Counted from the stretch's first letter, positions 41,947-50,705 are shown. The stretch is 64,000 bases of DNA from Anaeromyxobacter dehalogenans 2CP-1 (GCF_000022145.1 NC_011891.1:620001-684000), one strand, 5' to 3'. Notes: generated by a model not told the origin, from the sequence alone. Translations and numbers: made by a program.

Positions 41947-42708
41947 ATGGTGAGGCGAGTCCTCGGAATCGACGTCGCGAGCGCAGCGTGGCGCGACAAT
42001 GGGAGCGCGATCATCGAGTTCGATGATGCGTCCGGCGCGTTCACGGCCGTCCGGGCGCCCGCCATCGCCTGGCCCACGACGTCGCTCACGCCGGCGTCGC
42101 TGGCCGCGGCCATCGACACGGTCGCGCGCACAGCGGGGGTCACCGCCGTCGCGCTCGACGGGCCACAGGGCTGGCGGGATCCGGCGACCGACCCTGCGCT
42201 GCGCGGCGTCGGTCGAAGGTGCGAGCTCGCCTGCCGCACGCAGGGGAAGACCGGCGCGTATCCGAAGACGTACCCCGGCAACCAGCGCCGCTGGATCGAG
42301 TTCAGCATCGAGGTGTTCGACGCGCTCCTGTCCAGGCCCGGCGTCGTGCTCGCGAACGAGCGAGGCGGGTGCCGGCCCCCGGTCGACGGGTATGCGGTAA
42401 TCGAGTGCTTCCCGACCTCCGCCTGGCGGGCGAGCGGGCTGAAGCCGCTCCCGGGCAAGGGGTCGCGCCCCGCGCTGGAGCCGCACGCTCGTGCGCTCTG
42501 GGACGCCTTCGCCCTGCCGGAGCCTCGGTCACGGCTCTCGAGCCATGACGATCTGCAGGCCGTCGTCGCAGCGCTCTGTGCCGTGCCGGTCTGCGGTGGC
42601 CCGGCCATCGCCGTTCCCGAGGGCGTTCCAGCCTTCGTGGACCGCAGCGGCCGGCGGCTCGAGGGGCTCATCTGGAACGTTCGTCCCGGAGCTTCCTCGG
42701 CGTCCTAG
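41947..42708 (+). CDS. DUF429 family, RNase H-fold protein
   Basis: A 253-residue protein with the DUF429 pattern: 'LGIDVASAAWRDNGSAIIEF' near residue 6 (first acidic strand), 'VTAVALDGPQGW' (second acid), 'AVIECFPTSAWRASG' and the acid-containing 'SSHDDLQAVVAALCA' near the C-terminus. DUF429 proteins are predicted RNase H-fold nucleases or phosphotransferases with four acidic residues, all of which can be placed here. No substrate is known. It is next to a lipoprotein gene and could be in the same transcript. Confidence 0.8.
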   Translation: MVRRVLGIDVASAAWRDNGSAIIEFDDASGAFTAVRAPAIAWPTTSLTPASLAAAIDTVARTAGVTAVALDGPQGWRDPATDPALRGVGRRCELACRTQGKTGAYPKTYPGNQRRWIEFSIEVFDALLSRPGVVLANERGGCRPPVDGYAVIECFPTSAWRASGLKPLPGKGSRPALEPHARALWDAFALPEPRSRLSSHDDLQAVVAALCAVPVCGGPAIAVPEGVPAFVDRSGRRLEGLIWNVRPGASSAS

Positions 42709-42894
42709 CGCGCGCACGCTCCCGGCGCTCCGGAACGGCGCGCGGCTCGCCCCATCCGGCAGCGCCCGGCGGCTCGACTTCACCCGCGCGACGTAGGATG
42801 GGAGCCGGATGATGCAGGCGGTCGTCCCCGGCGGCGCCGAGCAGAGCCGCGTCCCCGCGCCGGCCGCGCTCCCGGGGCGCAGGGTGCACGGACC

Positions 42895-43467
42895 ATGAAC
42901 AAGAGCCGTCTCGAGGCGTTCAGCGATGGCGTCCTCGCGATCATCATCACCATCATGGTGCTCGAGCTGAAGGCACCGCCCGGCGACACGCTCGAGGCGC
43001 TCGCGGCCATGCGCTCGACGTTCCTCGGCTACGTGCTGAGCTTCGTGTACGTCGGCATCTACTGGAACAACCACCACCACCTGATGCACACCGTCCACCA
43101 CGTCACCGGCGGCATCATGTGGGCCAACCTCCACCTGCTGTTCTGGCTGTCACTCGTCCCCGCGGTCACGGCGTGGGCCGATCACTACCCCTCGTCGCCC
43201 TTGCCGACCGCGCTCTACGGCGTCGTCCTGCTCGCGTCGGCGCTCGCGTGGCTCGTCCTCCAGCGCGCCATCATCCGCGCCGGCGGCTCCCTCCGGCGGA
43301 TGATCGGGGCCGACCTGAAGGGCAAGCTGTCGCCGCTCCTCTACCTGACCGCGATCGCGCTCTCGTTCGTCCGAACCTGGGCCGCCGACGCCGTCTACGC
43401 GCTCGTCGCCGCGCTCTGGTTCATCCCCGACCGCAGGATCGAGCGGAGATCGGGGGAGGGGGATTAG
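42895..43467 (+). CDS. TMEM175-like potassium channel family protein
   Basis: A 190-residue membrane protein with about five or six helices. The diagnostic helix-1 motif 'RLEAFSDGVLAIIITIMVLE' (residues 5-24, FSDG core) is complete, and 'YWNNHHHLMH' in helix 2-3 also fits. TMEM175 channels are potassium-selective and proton-permeable tetramers or dimers without a P-loop. The ATG at 42895 has no strong Shine-Dalgarno. No adjacent gene suggests a partner. The 186 bases before it contain only GC-rich DNA and a TAGGAT hexamer (42793-42798). Confidence 0.88.
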   Translation: MNKSRLEAFSDGVLAIIITIMVLELKAPPGDTLEALAAMRSTFLGYVLSFVYVGIYWNNHHHLMHTVHHVTGGIMWANLHLLFWLSLVPAVTAWADHYPSSPLPTALYGVVLLASALAWLVLQRAIIRAGGSLRRMIGADLKGKLSPLLYLTAIALSFVRTWAADAVYALVAALWFIPDRRIERRSGEGD

Positions 43468-43650
43468 GCGCGCCGTGCGCTGCCAACGAAGCGCTCCGCA
43501 TCCGTCCCGGCGAGTGAGCTCCGTCCATTTCCGGGGAGCGCTGGACGAGCGTGGGCCCCGATCCTGGTCGGCCCGCGCGTGTAGCCGGAGCTTTCGGAGG
43601 ACGCGTCCGTTGCACGCGGTAGGATCCCTGCAACACGCCGGCGGGGGCCC

Positions 43651-44736
43651 ATGCTGACCGACATCCACATCGAAGGGTTCCGGTCCGTGCGCGCGGTGAG
43701 ACTTCGCCTCGCGCCCGTTACCGTCGTGCTCGGCGCGAACGGAACGGGGAAGACGAATCTCTACCAGGCGCTCCGTCTGCTCAAGGCCGCGGCGTCAGGC
43801 ACGCTCGCACGGACGGTTGCGGACTCCGGCGGGATGCCGTCCGTCCTCTGGGCCGGTGCAAGGAAGAAGGGAGCCATCCGCCTGCGGGTGGGCGCGACGA
43901 TCGACGAGTTCACGTACGAGCTGGCCCTCGGCCTCCCGACGCCGTCGGAGGCGGTGTTCCCTACCGATCCTCTCGTGAAGGAAGAGCGGATACGCTTCGA
44001 CGGCGCGCTCTTGCTCGATCGGTCGAAGCGGTCGGCAAAGCTGCGGGACGCCGACGGTCGTCCCGTGACGCATGCCTTCGAGCTCTGGGCATCGGAATCA
44101 GCGCTCGCGCGGCTGTCCGAGCCGCAGCGATATCCGTCGCTCTTCGCGGTCAGGGAAGCTCTGCTGGCGTGGCGGTTCTATCATCAGTTCCGCACCGACG
44201 AAGGCTCGCCCATCCGGCAGTCGCAGGTGGCGGTGAGCACACCCGTCCTGGCGCATGACGGGCGTGATCTGGCCGCTTCACTTCGAACGATCCAGGAGAT
44301 CGGCGACGAACGGGCGCTCGCGGCCGCCGTGGACCGCTTGATGCCGGGCGCCCGCCTCGATGTCGCGGACGGCACCCTCGTTCGCGTCGAGACCCCAGGC
44401 CTGCGGCGGCCGCTGGACGCCCGCGAGCTGTCCGACGGCACCCTCCGCTACCTCTGCCTGGCGGCCGCCCTGCTGTCGCCACGGCCACCACCGCTCCTGG
44501 CCCTGAACGAGCCCGAGACGAGCCTTCACGAGAGCGTCCTCCCCGCGCTCGCAGACCTGATGTCTGCCATGCCTCGCAAGACGCAGCTCTGGATCACGAC
44601 GCACGCCAGGTCGCTCGCGGACGCGCTCGCGTCCCGCGGCGCGAAGGTCGTCGAGCTGCACAAGGTGGACGGAGAAACGCGAGTCGTCGGCGCCCCGCAG
44701 ATGGAGCCGGAAGCGGGCGACGAACCGGAACCGTGA
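43651..44736 (+). CDS. Orphan AAA ATPase (RecF/SMC-like, AAA_21 type)
   Basis: A 361-residue ABC-type ATPase. The start 'LTDIHIEGFRSVRAVRLRL' is the RecF/OLD-like N-terminus, Walker A is 'VLGANGTGKTNLYQA' (28-35), the signature is 'ARELSDGTLRYLCLAAALL' and Walker B is 'LLALNEPETSLHESVLPALA' with Asn286 in place of the usual Asp, a variant seen in the AAA_21 group. 'TTHARSLADAL' follows as the H-loop. No TOPRIM or nuclease domain is attached. Such lone ATPases occur in phage-defence pairs but also elsewhere. Codons here are visibly less GC-biased than those around it, suggesting recent transfer. Confidence 0.85.
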   Translation: MLTDIHIEGFRSVRAVRLRLAPVTVVLGANGTGKTNLYQALRLLKAAASGTLARTVADSGGMPSVLWAGARKKGAIRLRVGATIDEFTYELALGLPTPSEAVFPTDPLVKEERIRFDGALLLDRSKRSAKLRDADGRPVTHAFELWASESALARLSEPQRYPSLFAVREALLAWRFYHQFRTDEGSPIRQSQVAVSTPVLAHDGRDLAASLRTIQEIGDERALAAAVDRLMPGARLDVADGTLVRVETPGLRRPLDARELSDGTLRYLCLAAALLSPRPPPLLALNEPETSLHESVLPALADLMSAMPRKTQLWITTHARSLADALASRGAKVVELHKVDGETRVVGAPQMEPEAGDEPEP

Positions 44737-44813
44737 GCCCCGGCGGCAGGCCGACCTGTCAGCGATGTCCTGAGACGATTTCCGTCAGCGATGTCTTGGT
44801 ACACCGAGGACGG

Positions 44814-46052
44814 TCAGGTCTTGGAGGTCGTCTTCCGGCGGGGTGACGGCCGGGAGGGCTCGTCGTCGTCGGTCGGGATCGCGAGGTCGTGTTCGAAGTC
44901 GTTGATGAGGTCGAAAAGGTCGCGGGCTTCCCAGGCTCGGTTCCGCTTCGCGAGGGTGATCGCGTGGAGGATGCCCTTCTCGGCGAGCGTGGCGATGGCC
45001 TCGTTCACGGCCTGCTTGGAGCGGTCGAGGAACTTCTGGGCGGTCGCGACGGTGACGATGGGGTGGGCGGGGAGCTCGACGATGAGCGCCTCGGCGCTGG
45101 AATGGCGGCGCGGGCGACCGGCACGCTCTCGCCAGCGTTCCTGAAGCTCTGCAAGGCGTAGCGCGAGGTCGCTGGCCTTCGCGGAGGCCCGCTCGATGGC
45201 CTCGGCGAACGAGAGGATCCAGTCGGCGGGCCGGTCCTCGCGGAACGCGGTCAGCCCGCCGATGTACGCCTTCGCGTCGGCAGCGAGGACGAGGCTGACG
45301 GGCGGAACGTAGCGCGGCGCGAGGCCGCGCCGGCGCAGCATGACGTGGATGAGCGCGCGGCCGACGCGGCCGTTGCCGTCGGCGAACGGGTGGATGGTCT
45401 CGAACTGCGCGTGGGCGATGGCTGCCTGGACCACGGGCGGGAGGTCCGTGCGGTTCATGAACGCGACCAGGTCCTCCATCAGCGCCTTCACCCGCTCGGG
45501 CGCTGGCGGGACGAAATCGGCGCGTCCGGGATTGAACGCGTTGCCGCCGATCCAGTTCTGGCGGTCGCGGATCCTGCCGGCGATCTCGGGTGTATTGGTC
45601 GCCAGCATCAAGTGGCGGTGGATCTCGAGCAGATCATGCAGCCGAAGGGGTTTCGCCGCGGCGCCGAGCGCGACCGCGTGCTCCATGGCGGCGACGTTTC
45701 CGAGGACGGATCGGGCGGTCTCGTCGCGGGCGTCGGGTGCCTCGGCCTCGGCGCGCGCGAGGCGCCGCTGCGACAGGACCAGACCTTCGATCCGGGAGGA
45801 CGCGACGGACTCGGCCCGGAGGAGCCGGCGGGCGAGCACCTCCAGGCTGGCCAGGCGCGGCGGGTCGCGGTTCAGCGCATCGACGGCGCGCTCGGAGACC
45901 GACACGGCTGCCGCGACGCCGGACGGCAGGGCGGGCTGGAGCTTGGCGATGGGGTCCGGAAAGAACACGCGGTAGCGGAACGCACGCCGCTCCGCGCGTC
46001 CGCCGGGGGCGGACGGGTCGGCGGGCCAGGAGCGGGTCTCGTAGCGGGCCAT
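44814..46052 (-). CDS. fic: Class II Fic protein (probable AMPylator) with C-terminal wHTH
   Basis: A 412-residue Fic protein. The inhibitory helix motif 'SSRIEG' is at residues 85-90 and the full catalytic motif 'HPFADGNGRVGR' at 221-232 (His221), so it should transfer AMP and be auto-inhibited from its own N-terminal part (class II). Residues 331-390 form a winged helix-turn-helix ('IVTVATAQKFLDRSKQAVNE'), common in this subfamily. The N-terminus 'MARYETRSWPADPSAPGG' follows ATG 46050-46052. Four alternating repeats lie directly upstream, making autoregulation by the wHTH likely. No separate antitoxin gene is visible. Confidence 0.94.
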   Translation of the reverse strand: MARYETRSWPADPSAPGGRAERRAFRYRVFFPDPIAKLQPALPSGVAAAVSVSERAVDALNRDPPRLASLEVLARRLLRAESVASSRIEGLVLSQRRLARAEAEAPDARDETARSVLGNVAAMEHAVALGAAAKPLRLHDLLEIHRHLMLATNTPEIAGRIRDRQNWIGGNAFNPGRADFVPPAPERVKALMEDLVAFMNRTDLPPVVQAAIAHAQFETIHPFADGNGRVGRALIHVMLRRRGLAPRYVPPVSLVLAADAKAYIGGLTAFREDRPADWILSFAEAIERASAKASDLALRLAELQERWRERAGRPRRHSSAEALIVELPAHPIVTVATAQKFLDRSKQAVNEAIATLAEKGILHAITLAKRNRAWEARDLFDLINDFEHDLAIPTDDDEPSRPSPRRKTTSKT

Positions 46053-46057
46053 CTTCA

Positions 46058-46135
46058 GAAACCTTGACCAGCGCGAAGCCTTAGTCAAGGTTTCGTGCGG
46101 AACCTTGACCAACGGGCGCCGCGGGTCAGGGTTTC
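46058..46135. promoter_or_regulatory. Four alternating 13-bp repeats upstream of fic
   Basis: The element GAAACCTTGACCA occurs at 46058-46070 (direct), 46082-46094 (inverted, last bases vary), 46099-46111 (direct, GGAACC) and 46123-46135 (inverted, GAAACCCTGACCC). Centre spacings are 24, 17 and 24 bp, so repeats 1-2 and 3-4 form two identical inverted pairs and the whole unit is a 41-bp duplication. The first copy ends only six bases from the fic start codon. These are likely operators for the fic promoter. Confidence 0.7.
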
Positions 46136-46470
46136 GAATCGGCCGTGTCGCCCGTGCGCCCCTCGACTCCGCCTGCCCTGAAGAGCACGTGAACCCATCC
46201 CCTCCCGTCGCCGCGGCGGCCGATCCGCGTCGCATCGCGTCGTTGCTCCTCCCTCACATGCCGACGGGCATGCTCGGTCGTCGCGCCTCGCGCTGCTCGC
46301 GGCTCGACCGCCTGGCTCGGTCCGGGGATGGATTCACGCGCCCTGAGCCTGCCGAAGGGCTCGGGGCGAGCGGGGGAAGGGAAGGCGGGTCGCGCGGACG
46401 GGGATGCGAGCCTGTTCGCGTCCGGAGGTGCGACCCGGGAGCGCCGATCACCGACCGCCGAAAAAGACGA
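46136..46470. other. Gene-poor stretch between fic and the tRNA genes
   Basis: No convincing gene was found in this stretch. An open frame that crosses it (to 46566) runs through the tRNA and hairpin and is rejected. The only notable element is the CCCTGAGCCTGCCGAAGGG motif at 46341-46359. Confidence 0.6.
46341..46359. repeat. REP-like motif CCCTGAGCCTGCCGAAGGG
   Basis: This 19-bp sequence is close to the CCTGAGC(C/T)TGTCGAAGG type repeat found in intergenic DNA of many bacteria. Only one copy is in the window, so its repeat status rests on general knowledge. Confidence 0.35.
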
Positions 46471-46501
46471 AGGCCGGGACCCTTGCTCAGGGTCCCGGCC
46501 T
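46461..46501 (-). terminator. Intrinsic terminator of the tRNA transcript
   Basis: AGGCCGGGACCC (46471-46482), loop TTGCTCA, GGGTCCCGGCCT (46490-46501) is a perfect 12-bp stem. On the minus strand it is followed by CGTCTTTTT, with the T-run at 46461-46465. This is a textbook Rho-independent terminator eight bases beyond the CCA end of tRNA-Asp. Confidence 0.92.
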
Positions 46502-46508
46502 CGTGGAG

Positions 46509-46585
<77 letters not shown>

Positions 46586-46591
46586 AAGAAC

Positions 46592-46666
46592 TGGTGGGCG
46601 GAACAGGCTTCGAACCTGTGACCCTCGCCTTGTAAGGGCGACGCTCTACCCCTGAGCTATCCGCCC
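46592..46666 (-). tRNA. tRNA-Val (anticodon TAC)
   Basis: On the minus strand the acceptor GGGCGGA pairs with TCCGCCC, the D arm is GCTCAGGGGTAGAGC, the anticodon loop CTTACAA carries TAC and the T arm has AGGTTCGAAGCCT. The discriminator is A and CCA is encoded. It is transcribed before tRNA-Asp, six bases away, from the promoter at 46686-46714. Confidence 0.95.
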
Positions 46667-46685
46667 AAGGCGCGAAAGCGTGGGG

Positions 46686-46714
46686 TTTCTAGCTTGACCC
46701 GCCGGCGGTGTCAA
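46686..46714 (-). promoter_or_regulatory. Promoter of the tRNA-Val/tRNA-Asp unit
   Basis: On the minus strand a perfect TTGACA (46709-46714) and TAGAAA (46686-46691) are 17 bases apart, 20 bases upstream of tRNA-Val. With the terminator at 46461 this makes a complete two-tRNA transcription unit. Confidence 0.75.
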
Positions 46715-46823
46715 CGGGCTCTCTCACGGGAGGGCCCGGACCGAACCAGCCGTCCGGTCGGGGGGATCGGTCGGGCGACGGTCTTGCTGGACCGGCCTGG
46801 GTGCCGATGGTAAGGGGCGCGCG

Positions 46824-49520
46824 ATGGCCTGGAAAGCAGGGATGAAGGTGGTCCACCGCGCCCAGCGGGCATGGGGCGTGGGGGTGGTGGTGCAGGTCGC
46901 CGACGAGGGCCGCCGCCTGGCGGTCCGGTTCGCGGGCCGCGAGGGCATCACGGTGGTCTCGGGCCGCGATCAGGCGCTGGTCGAGGTCCCGGCGGACACG
47001 CCGATCGAGCAGGTGGCCTCGGGACCGATCGAGGCGCTGGGCTCGGCCCAGCCGGCGACGGCCTCGGCGTTCGCGCTCCGCACCCGCGTGAACCGCCTGG
47101 AGGCGCTGCGCCGCGCGGACTCGCTCGGCGCGCTGCTCTCCTCGCGCGTGCACGTCCTGCCGCACCAGGTGGGCGCGGCGGGGCGCATCCTGTCCGATCG
47201 CATGCCGCGCTTCGTCCTGGCGGACGAGGTGGGCCTGGGCAAGACGGTCGAGGCGGGCCTGGTGTTCGCGGGCATGCGGCAGCTCGGCCTCGCCGAGCGC
47301 GTGCTGGTGGTCGTCCCGGAGCACCTCGCGTTCCAGTGGCTGGCGGAGCTGTTCCACAAGTTCAACGCGCTGTTCGCGCTCCTCACCCCGGAGCGGATCG
47401 AGGCGCTGGGCGGCCCGGAGGCGGCGCTCGCCCGCTCGCCGCACGCGATCGTCTCCTTCGAGGCGCTCCGCGCCGACCCGGACCTGTCCGAGGCCGCGGC
47501 GGACCTGCCGCTCGACCTCGTGGTGGTGGACGAGGCCCACCACCTCGCCGAGGACGCGCTGCACGACCGGGTCGCGCCGATCTGCCGCGCCTCCTTCGGC
47601 GTGCTGCTGCTCACCGCCACGCCGGTCCGCCTGGATCCGCGCGAGTACTTCCGCCTGCTCTCCCTGGTCGAGCCGGTCCCCTCCACCTCGCTCGACGACT
47701 TCCTCGCCCGCCTGGAGCAGCACGAGGCCTACGCGCAGGTGGCCCGCGAGCTCCTCGCCGGCGGCGACCTCGCCGCGGCGGCGGAGCGGCTGCGCGCGCT
47801 GGCGCCGGACGACCCGGTGTTCTCGAAGGCGCCGCCGGCGCTCGACCGCGCCGCGCTGCTCGCGCACCTCGCCGAGCGCTACGGCCTGTCCGCCCGGCTC
47901 ATCCGCAACCGCCGCGTGAAGGTGGGCGCGTTCACCTCCCGCGTGCTCCGCCGCGTGGACGTGGGCGAGGGCGAGAAGCCGAAGGCGCTGGTGGACCTCT
48001 GCGCCGGGCTCGCGCGCGGGGGCGAGAAGGTGCTCGTGTTCGGCGGCGACCTCGAGGCGCTGCGCGGGCTGCAGGGCGGGCTCGCCGAGGCGGGGCTGGA
48101 GGCGCTGCTCTACGACGACGCGCCCTCGCTCGAGGCGCGCGACCGGCTGGTGGCCCGCTTCCGCGATCCGGAGGGCCCCATGTTGCTGCTCTCCGGCGAG
48201 TCCGGCGGCGAGGGGCGCAACTTCCAGTTCGCGCACCACCTCGTGTGCGCCGACCTGCCGGCGTCGCCGCTCGTGCTCGAGCAGCGCATCGGGCGGCTCG
48301 ACCGGCTGGGCCAGACGCGGCCGGTCGAGATCCACGTGCCGGTGGAGCCGGGCGACGAGGCGTTCCTGGCCGACCTGTACGAGAAGGAGATCGGCATCTT
48401 CGACGAGCCGGTGGGCGGCCTGGACGCGGTGCTGGCCTCGCTGCCGGAGGAGCTGGCGGCGCTGCAGCGCAAGCGCTCCGACCGCACCCGCGACGCGTTC
48501 CGGAAGGACCTCGCGAAGCGCGTCGCCGCCGCCCGCAAGGCGCAGCACGAGGGCGATCCGCTCCTCGACATCCGCTCCGCGTCGCTGCCCGAGCTGGGCC
48601 GCCTCGTACGCGGCGCGTTCGAGCGCATGGGCGAGGACGCGCCCGAGGGCATCGACGGCGGCGACGGAGCGGGGGCCGCGCTGGAGCAGTCGCTCATCAC
48701 GCTCTCGCGCTGGCTGGAGGAGGAGCTGGAGGACGTCTGCGCCGACGTGGGGCGCCGTGTCGGCATGGACGTGGACACCGACCAGAACGTCCAGCCGTTC
48801 GAGGTGTCGTTCACGCTCGGCTCGGGCATGCGCATCGAGGCGCTGCCGGGGATGCAGATCCCCGACGAGCCGGAGACGTTCGTGGGGAGCTTCTGGCGCG
48901 AGACGGCGGTGGCCCGCGACGAGCTGCACTGGTACGCGACCGGCCACAAGCTGGTGGAGGCGCTGCTCGGGCTGGTGCGCGACGGCGACGCGGGGCGGAG
49001 CGCGGCGGTGAAGCGGGAGTGGGCGCCGCGCCGGGGCGGCCTGTACGCGCGCTTCGAGCCGCGCCTCGCCACCGCCGCCGACGTGGCGCCGGGCGCGCGG
49101 GTCGCCTCGCGGCAGGCGTCGCGCTACCTCGACCTCTCGCCCATCGCGGTGGTGGTGGACCTGGAGGCGGGGAACCGGGTGCTGCCCGGCGCCGCGCACC
49201 GGCTCGAGGACGAGATCGACGACGTGCAGGACGCGCGGGTGGGCGCGCCGCCGCCGGCCGCGCTGGAGGCGGCCCGCGCGGCCGCGGAGCGCGAGGCGCG
49301 GCTGGTGATGGAGCGGCGCCGCGAGGAGGCGGTGGGCCTGCTCCTCGCGCACGCCGACGCCGAGGAGGAGCGGCTCATCGAGGCCGCGTTCGCGGGCGGC
49401 GCGCCGCGCGAGCGGATCGACGGGGCGCTGGCGGTGCTGCGCCACCACCGCGACGTGGTGGCGAAGTCCATCGAGCGGGTGAAGCTCGACCTCGACGCGG
49501 CGGCGCTGATCGTGCCCTGA
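46824..49520 (+). CDS. rapA: RNA polymerase-associated helicase-like protein RapA
   Basis: An 898-residue SWI2/SNF2 protein. The N-terminal Tudor-like part 'KVVHRAQRAWGVGVVVQVAD' binds RNA polymerase in E. coli RapA. Motif I is 'LADEVGLGKTVEAGL' near residue 131, motif II 'VVVDEAHHLAEDAL' near 232, motif III 'LLTATPVRLDPREYF' near 261, and motif VI 'EQRIGRLDRLGQTRPVEIHV' near 486. The C-terminal third, Glu/Arg-rich, matches the RapA-specific part. It recycles stalled RNA polymerase with ATP. AAGGGG is six bases upstream of the ATG. Length is slightly below the E. coli 968 residues. Confidence 0.93.
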   Translation: MAWKAGMKVVHRAQRAWGVGVVVQVADEGRRLAVRFAGREGITVVSGRDQALVEVPADTPIEQVASGPIEALGSAQPATASAFALRTRVNRLEALRRADSLGALLSSRVHVLPHQVGAAGRILSDRMPRFVLADEVGLGKTVEAGLVFAGMRQLGLAERVLVVVPEHLAFQWLAELFHKFNALFALLTPERIEALGGPEAALARSPHAIVSFEALRADPDLSEAAADLPLDLVVVDEAHHLAEDALHDRVAPICRASFGVLLLTATPVRLDPREYFRLLSLVEPVPSTSLDDFLARLEQHEAYAQVARELLAGGDLAAAAERLRALAPDDPVFSKAPPALDRAALLAHLAERYGLSARLIRNRRVKVGAFTSRVLRRVDVGEGEKPKALVDLCAGLARGGEKVLVFGGDLEALRGLQGGLAEAGLEALLYDDAPSLEARDRLVARFRDPEGPMLLLSGESGGEGRNFQFAHHLVCADLPASPLVLEQRIGRLDRLGQTRPVEIHVPVEPGDEAFLADLYEKEIGIFDEPVGGLDAVLASLPEELAALQRKRSDRTRDAFRKDLAKRVAAARKAQHEGDPLLDIRSASLPELGRLVRGAFERMGEDAPEGIDGGDGAGAALEQSLITLSRWLEEELEDVCADVGRRVGMDVDTDQNVQPFEVSFTLGSGMRIEALPGMQIPDEPETFVGSFWRETAVARDELHWYATGHKLVEALLGLVRDGDAGRSAAVKREWAPRRGGLYARFEPRLATAADVAPGARVASRQASRYLDLSPIAVVVDLEAGNRVLPGAAHRLEDEIDDVQDARVGAPPPAALEAARAAAEREARLVMERRREEAVGLLLAHADAEEERLIEAAFAGGAPRERIDGALAVLRHHRDVVAKSIERVKLDLDAAALIVP

Positions 49521-49543
49521 GGCGGGCGCGCCGCAGGGCGCCG

Positions 49544-50659
49544 TCACGCGCAGAAGCGCGCGATGGCGTTCCCGAGGATCGTCACCGCCCGCTCGACCTG
49601 GTCGAGCGGCACCGACTCACCGGTGCGGTGCGCCTCGCGGATGTCGCCCGGCCCGAACACGCACGCCTCGGCGCCCATGCCGATGAGCTCGGGCAGCTCG
49701 GTGCCGAACGGCACCGTGGCGGCCTCGTTCCCGCTCTCCGCCTCGAGGAAGCGGACGATCTCCGCGCCGGGCGGCGTCACCGCGGCCGCGTCGGTGCGGA
49801 GCGGGATCACCTTCACCGCGACCTTGCCGCCGCTCGCCGCCGCCAGCCGCGCGCAGGCGTCCTCGAGCAGGCGCAGCGCGCGCCTGGGATCGTGCCCGGG
49901 GAGCGGCCGCCACTCGAACGTGAAGCGGCACTCTCCGGCGATGATGTTGCGGGCCTTGCCGCCGCGGATGACGCCCACGTTCCAGGTGGTGTACGGCGGC
50001 GAGAACGCCTGGTCGGTCTCGCGGGTCAGGTCCGCGCCGATGGCCTCGAGCTCCGGCCAGAGCCGGCCCACGTGGTGGATGGCGGAGGCGCCGACCTCGG
50101 GGTACGCGCTGTGCCCCTCGATCCCGCTCACCACCACCTCCACCGCGCAGTAGCCCTTGTGCGCGCGGATGGGCGTGAGCCGGGTGGGCTCGCCCACGAT
50201 GGCGTGGGCCGGGTGGAGCGCGCCCTCGGCGAGCAGCTTCTTCGCGCCCAGGCAGCCGATCTCCTCGTCGGCGGTGAACACCAGCGTGAGCGGGAGGCGC
50301 CCGGGCCGGGCGGCGCGCGCCGCGGTGAGCGCGGCGGCGAGGAACGCCTTCGTGTCGGCGGAGCCGCGGCCGACGAGCCGGCCGTCCACCACCTCGCCCG
50401 AGAGCGCCTCCTTCCACTCGGGGTCGAACGGCACGCAGTCGGTGTGCCCCACCAGCGCGAGCCCGCCCGGCACGTCGGGCCCGCGGCGGCAGACGAGGTT
50501 GCCCTTCTCGACCCCGGCGGCGTCGGTCCAGCGCTGGCGGCGGGTGACGAAGCCGGCGGCGTGCGCCTCGCGCTCGAGCAGGTCGAGCGCGGGCAGGTTG
50601 GTGCGGGCGGAGGTCGTGTCGAGCGCGACCAGGGACCGGAGCAGCGGGACGAGATCCAT
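49544..50659 (-). CDS. argE: M20 family deacylase, acetylornithine deacetylase-like
   Basis: A 371-residue zinc peptidase-family protein. Metal-binding His72 and Asp74 lie in 'LVGHTDCVPFD', the bridging Asp in 'GRGSADTKAFLAAAL', the catalytic Glu pair in 'VFTADEEIGCLGA', and the last His in 'IREAHRTGESVP'. 'NIIAGECRFTFEWRPLPG' belongs to the dimerisation lid. The overall pattern is nearest ArgE, which removes the acetyl group from N-acetylornithine; other acyl-amino-acid substrates are possible. It lies 46 bases after the hutF gene on the same strand, so it might instead serve in glutamate/histidine metabolism. Confidence 0.88.
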   Translation of the reverse strand: MDLVPLLRSLVALDTTSARTNLPALDLLEREAHAAGFVTRRQRWTDAAGVEKGNLVCRRGPDVPGGLALVGHTDCVPFDPEWKEALSGEVVDGRLVGRGSADTKAFLAAALTAARAARPGRLPLTLVFTADEEIGCLGAKKLLAEGALHPAHAIVGEPTRLTPIRAHKGYCAVEVVVSGIEGHSAYPEVGASAIHHVGRLWPELEAIGADLTRETDQAFSPPYTTWNVGVIRGGKARNIIAGECRFTFEWRPLPGHDPRRALRLLEDACARLAAASGGKVAVKVIPLRTDAAAVTPPGAEIVRFLEAESGNEAATVPFGTELPELIGMGAEACVFGPGDIREAHRTGESVPLDQVERAVTILGNAIARFCA

Positions 50660-50705
50660 GCGCTCCCGAGCCTACGCGAGGCCGCGCCGCCGCGCTGCTT
50701 CTCTA

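Noticed and set aside
44737-46052. Separate antitoxin gene for Fic
   Set aside because: The inhibitory motif SSRIEG is inside the Fic protein itself and no small frame with similarity to FicA-type antitoxins lies next to it.
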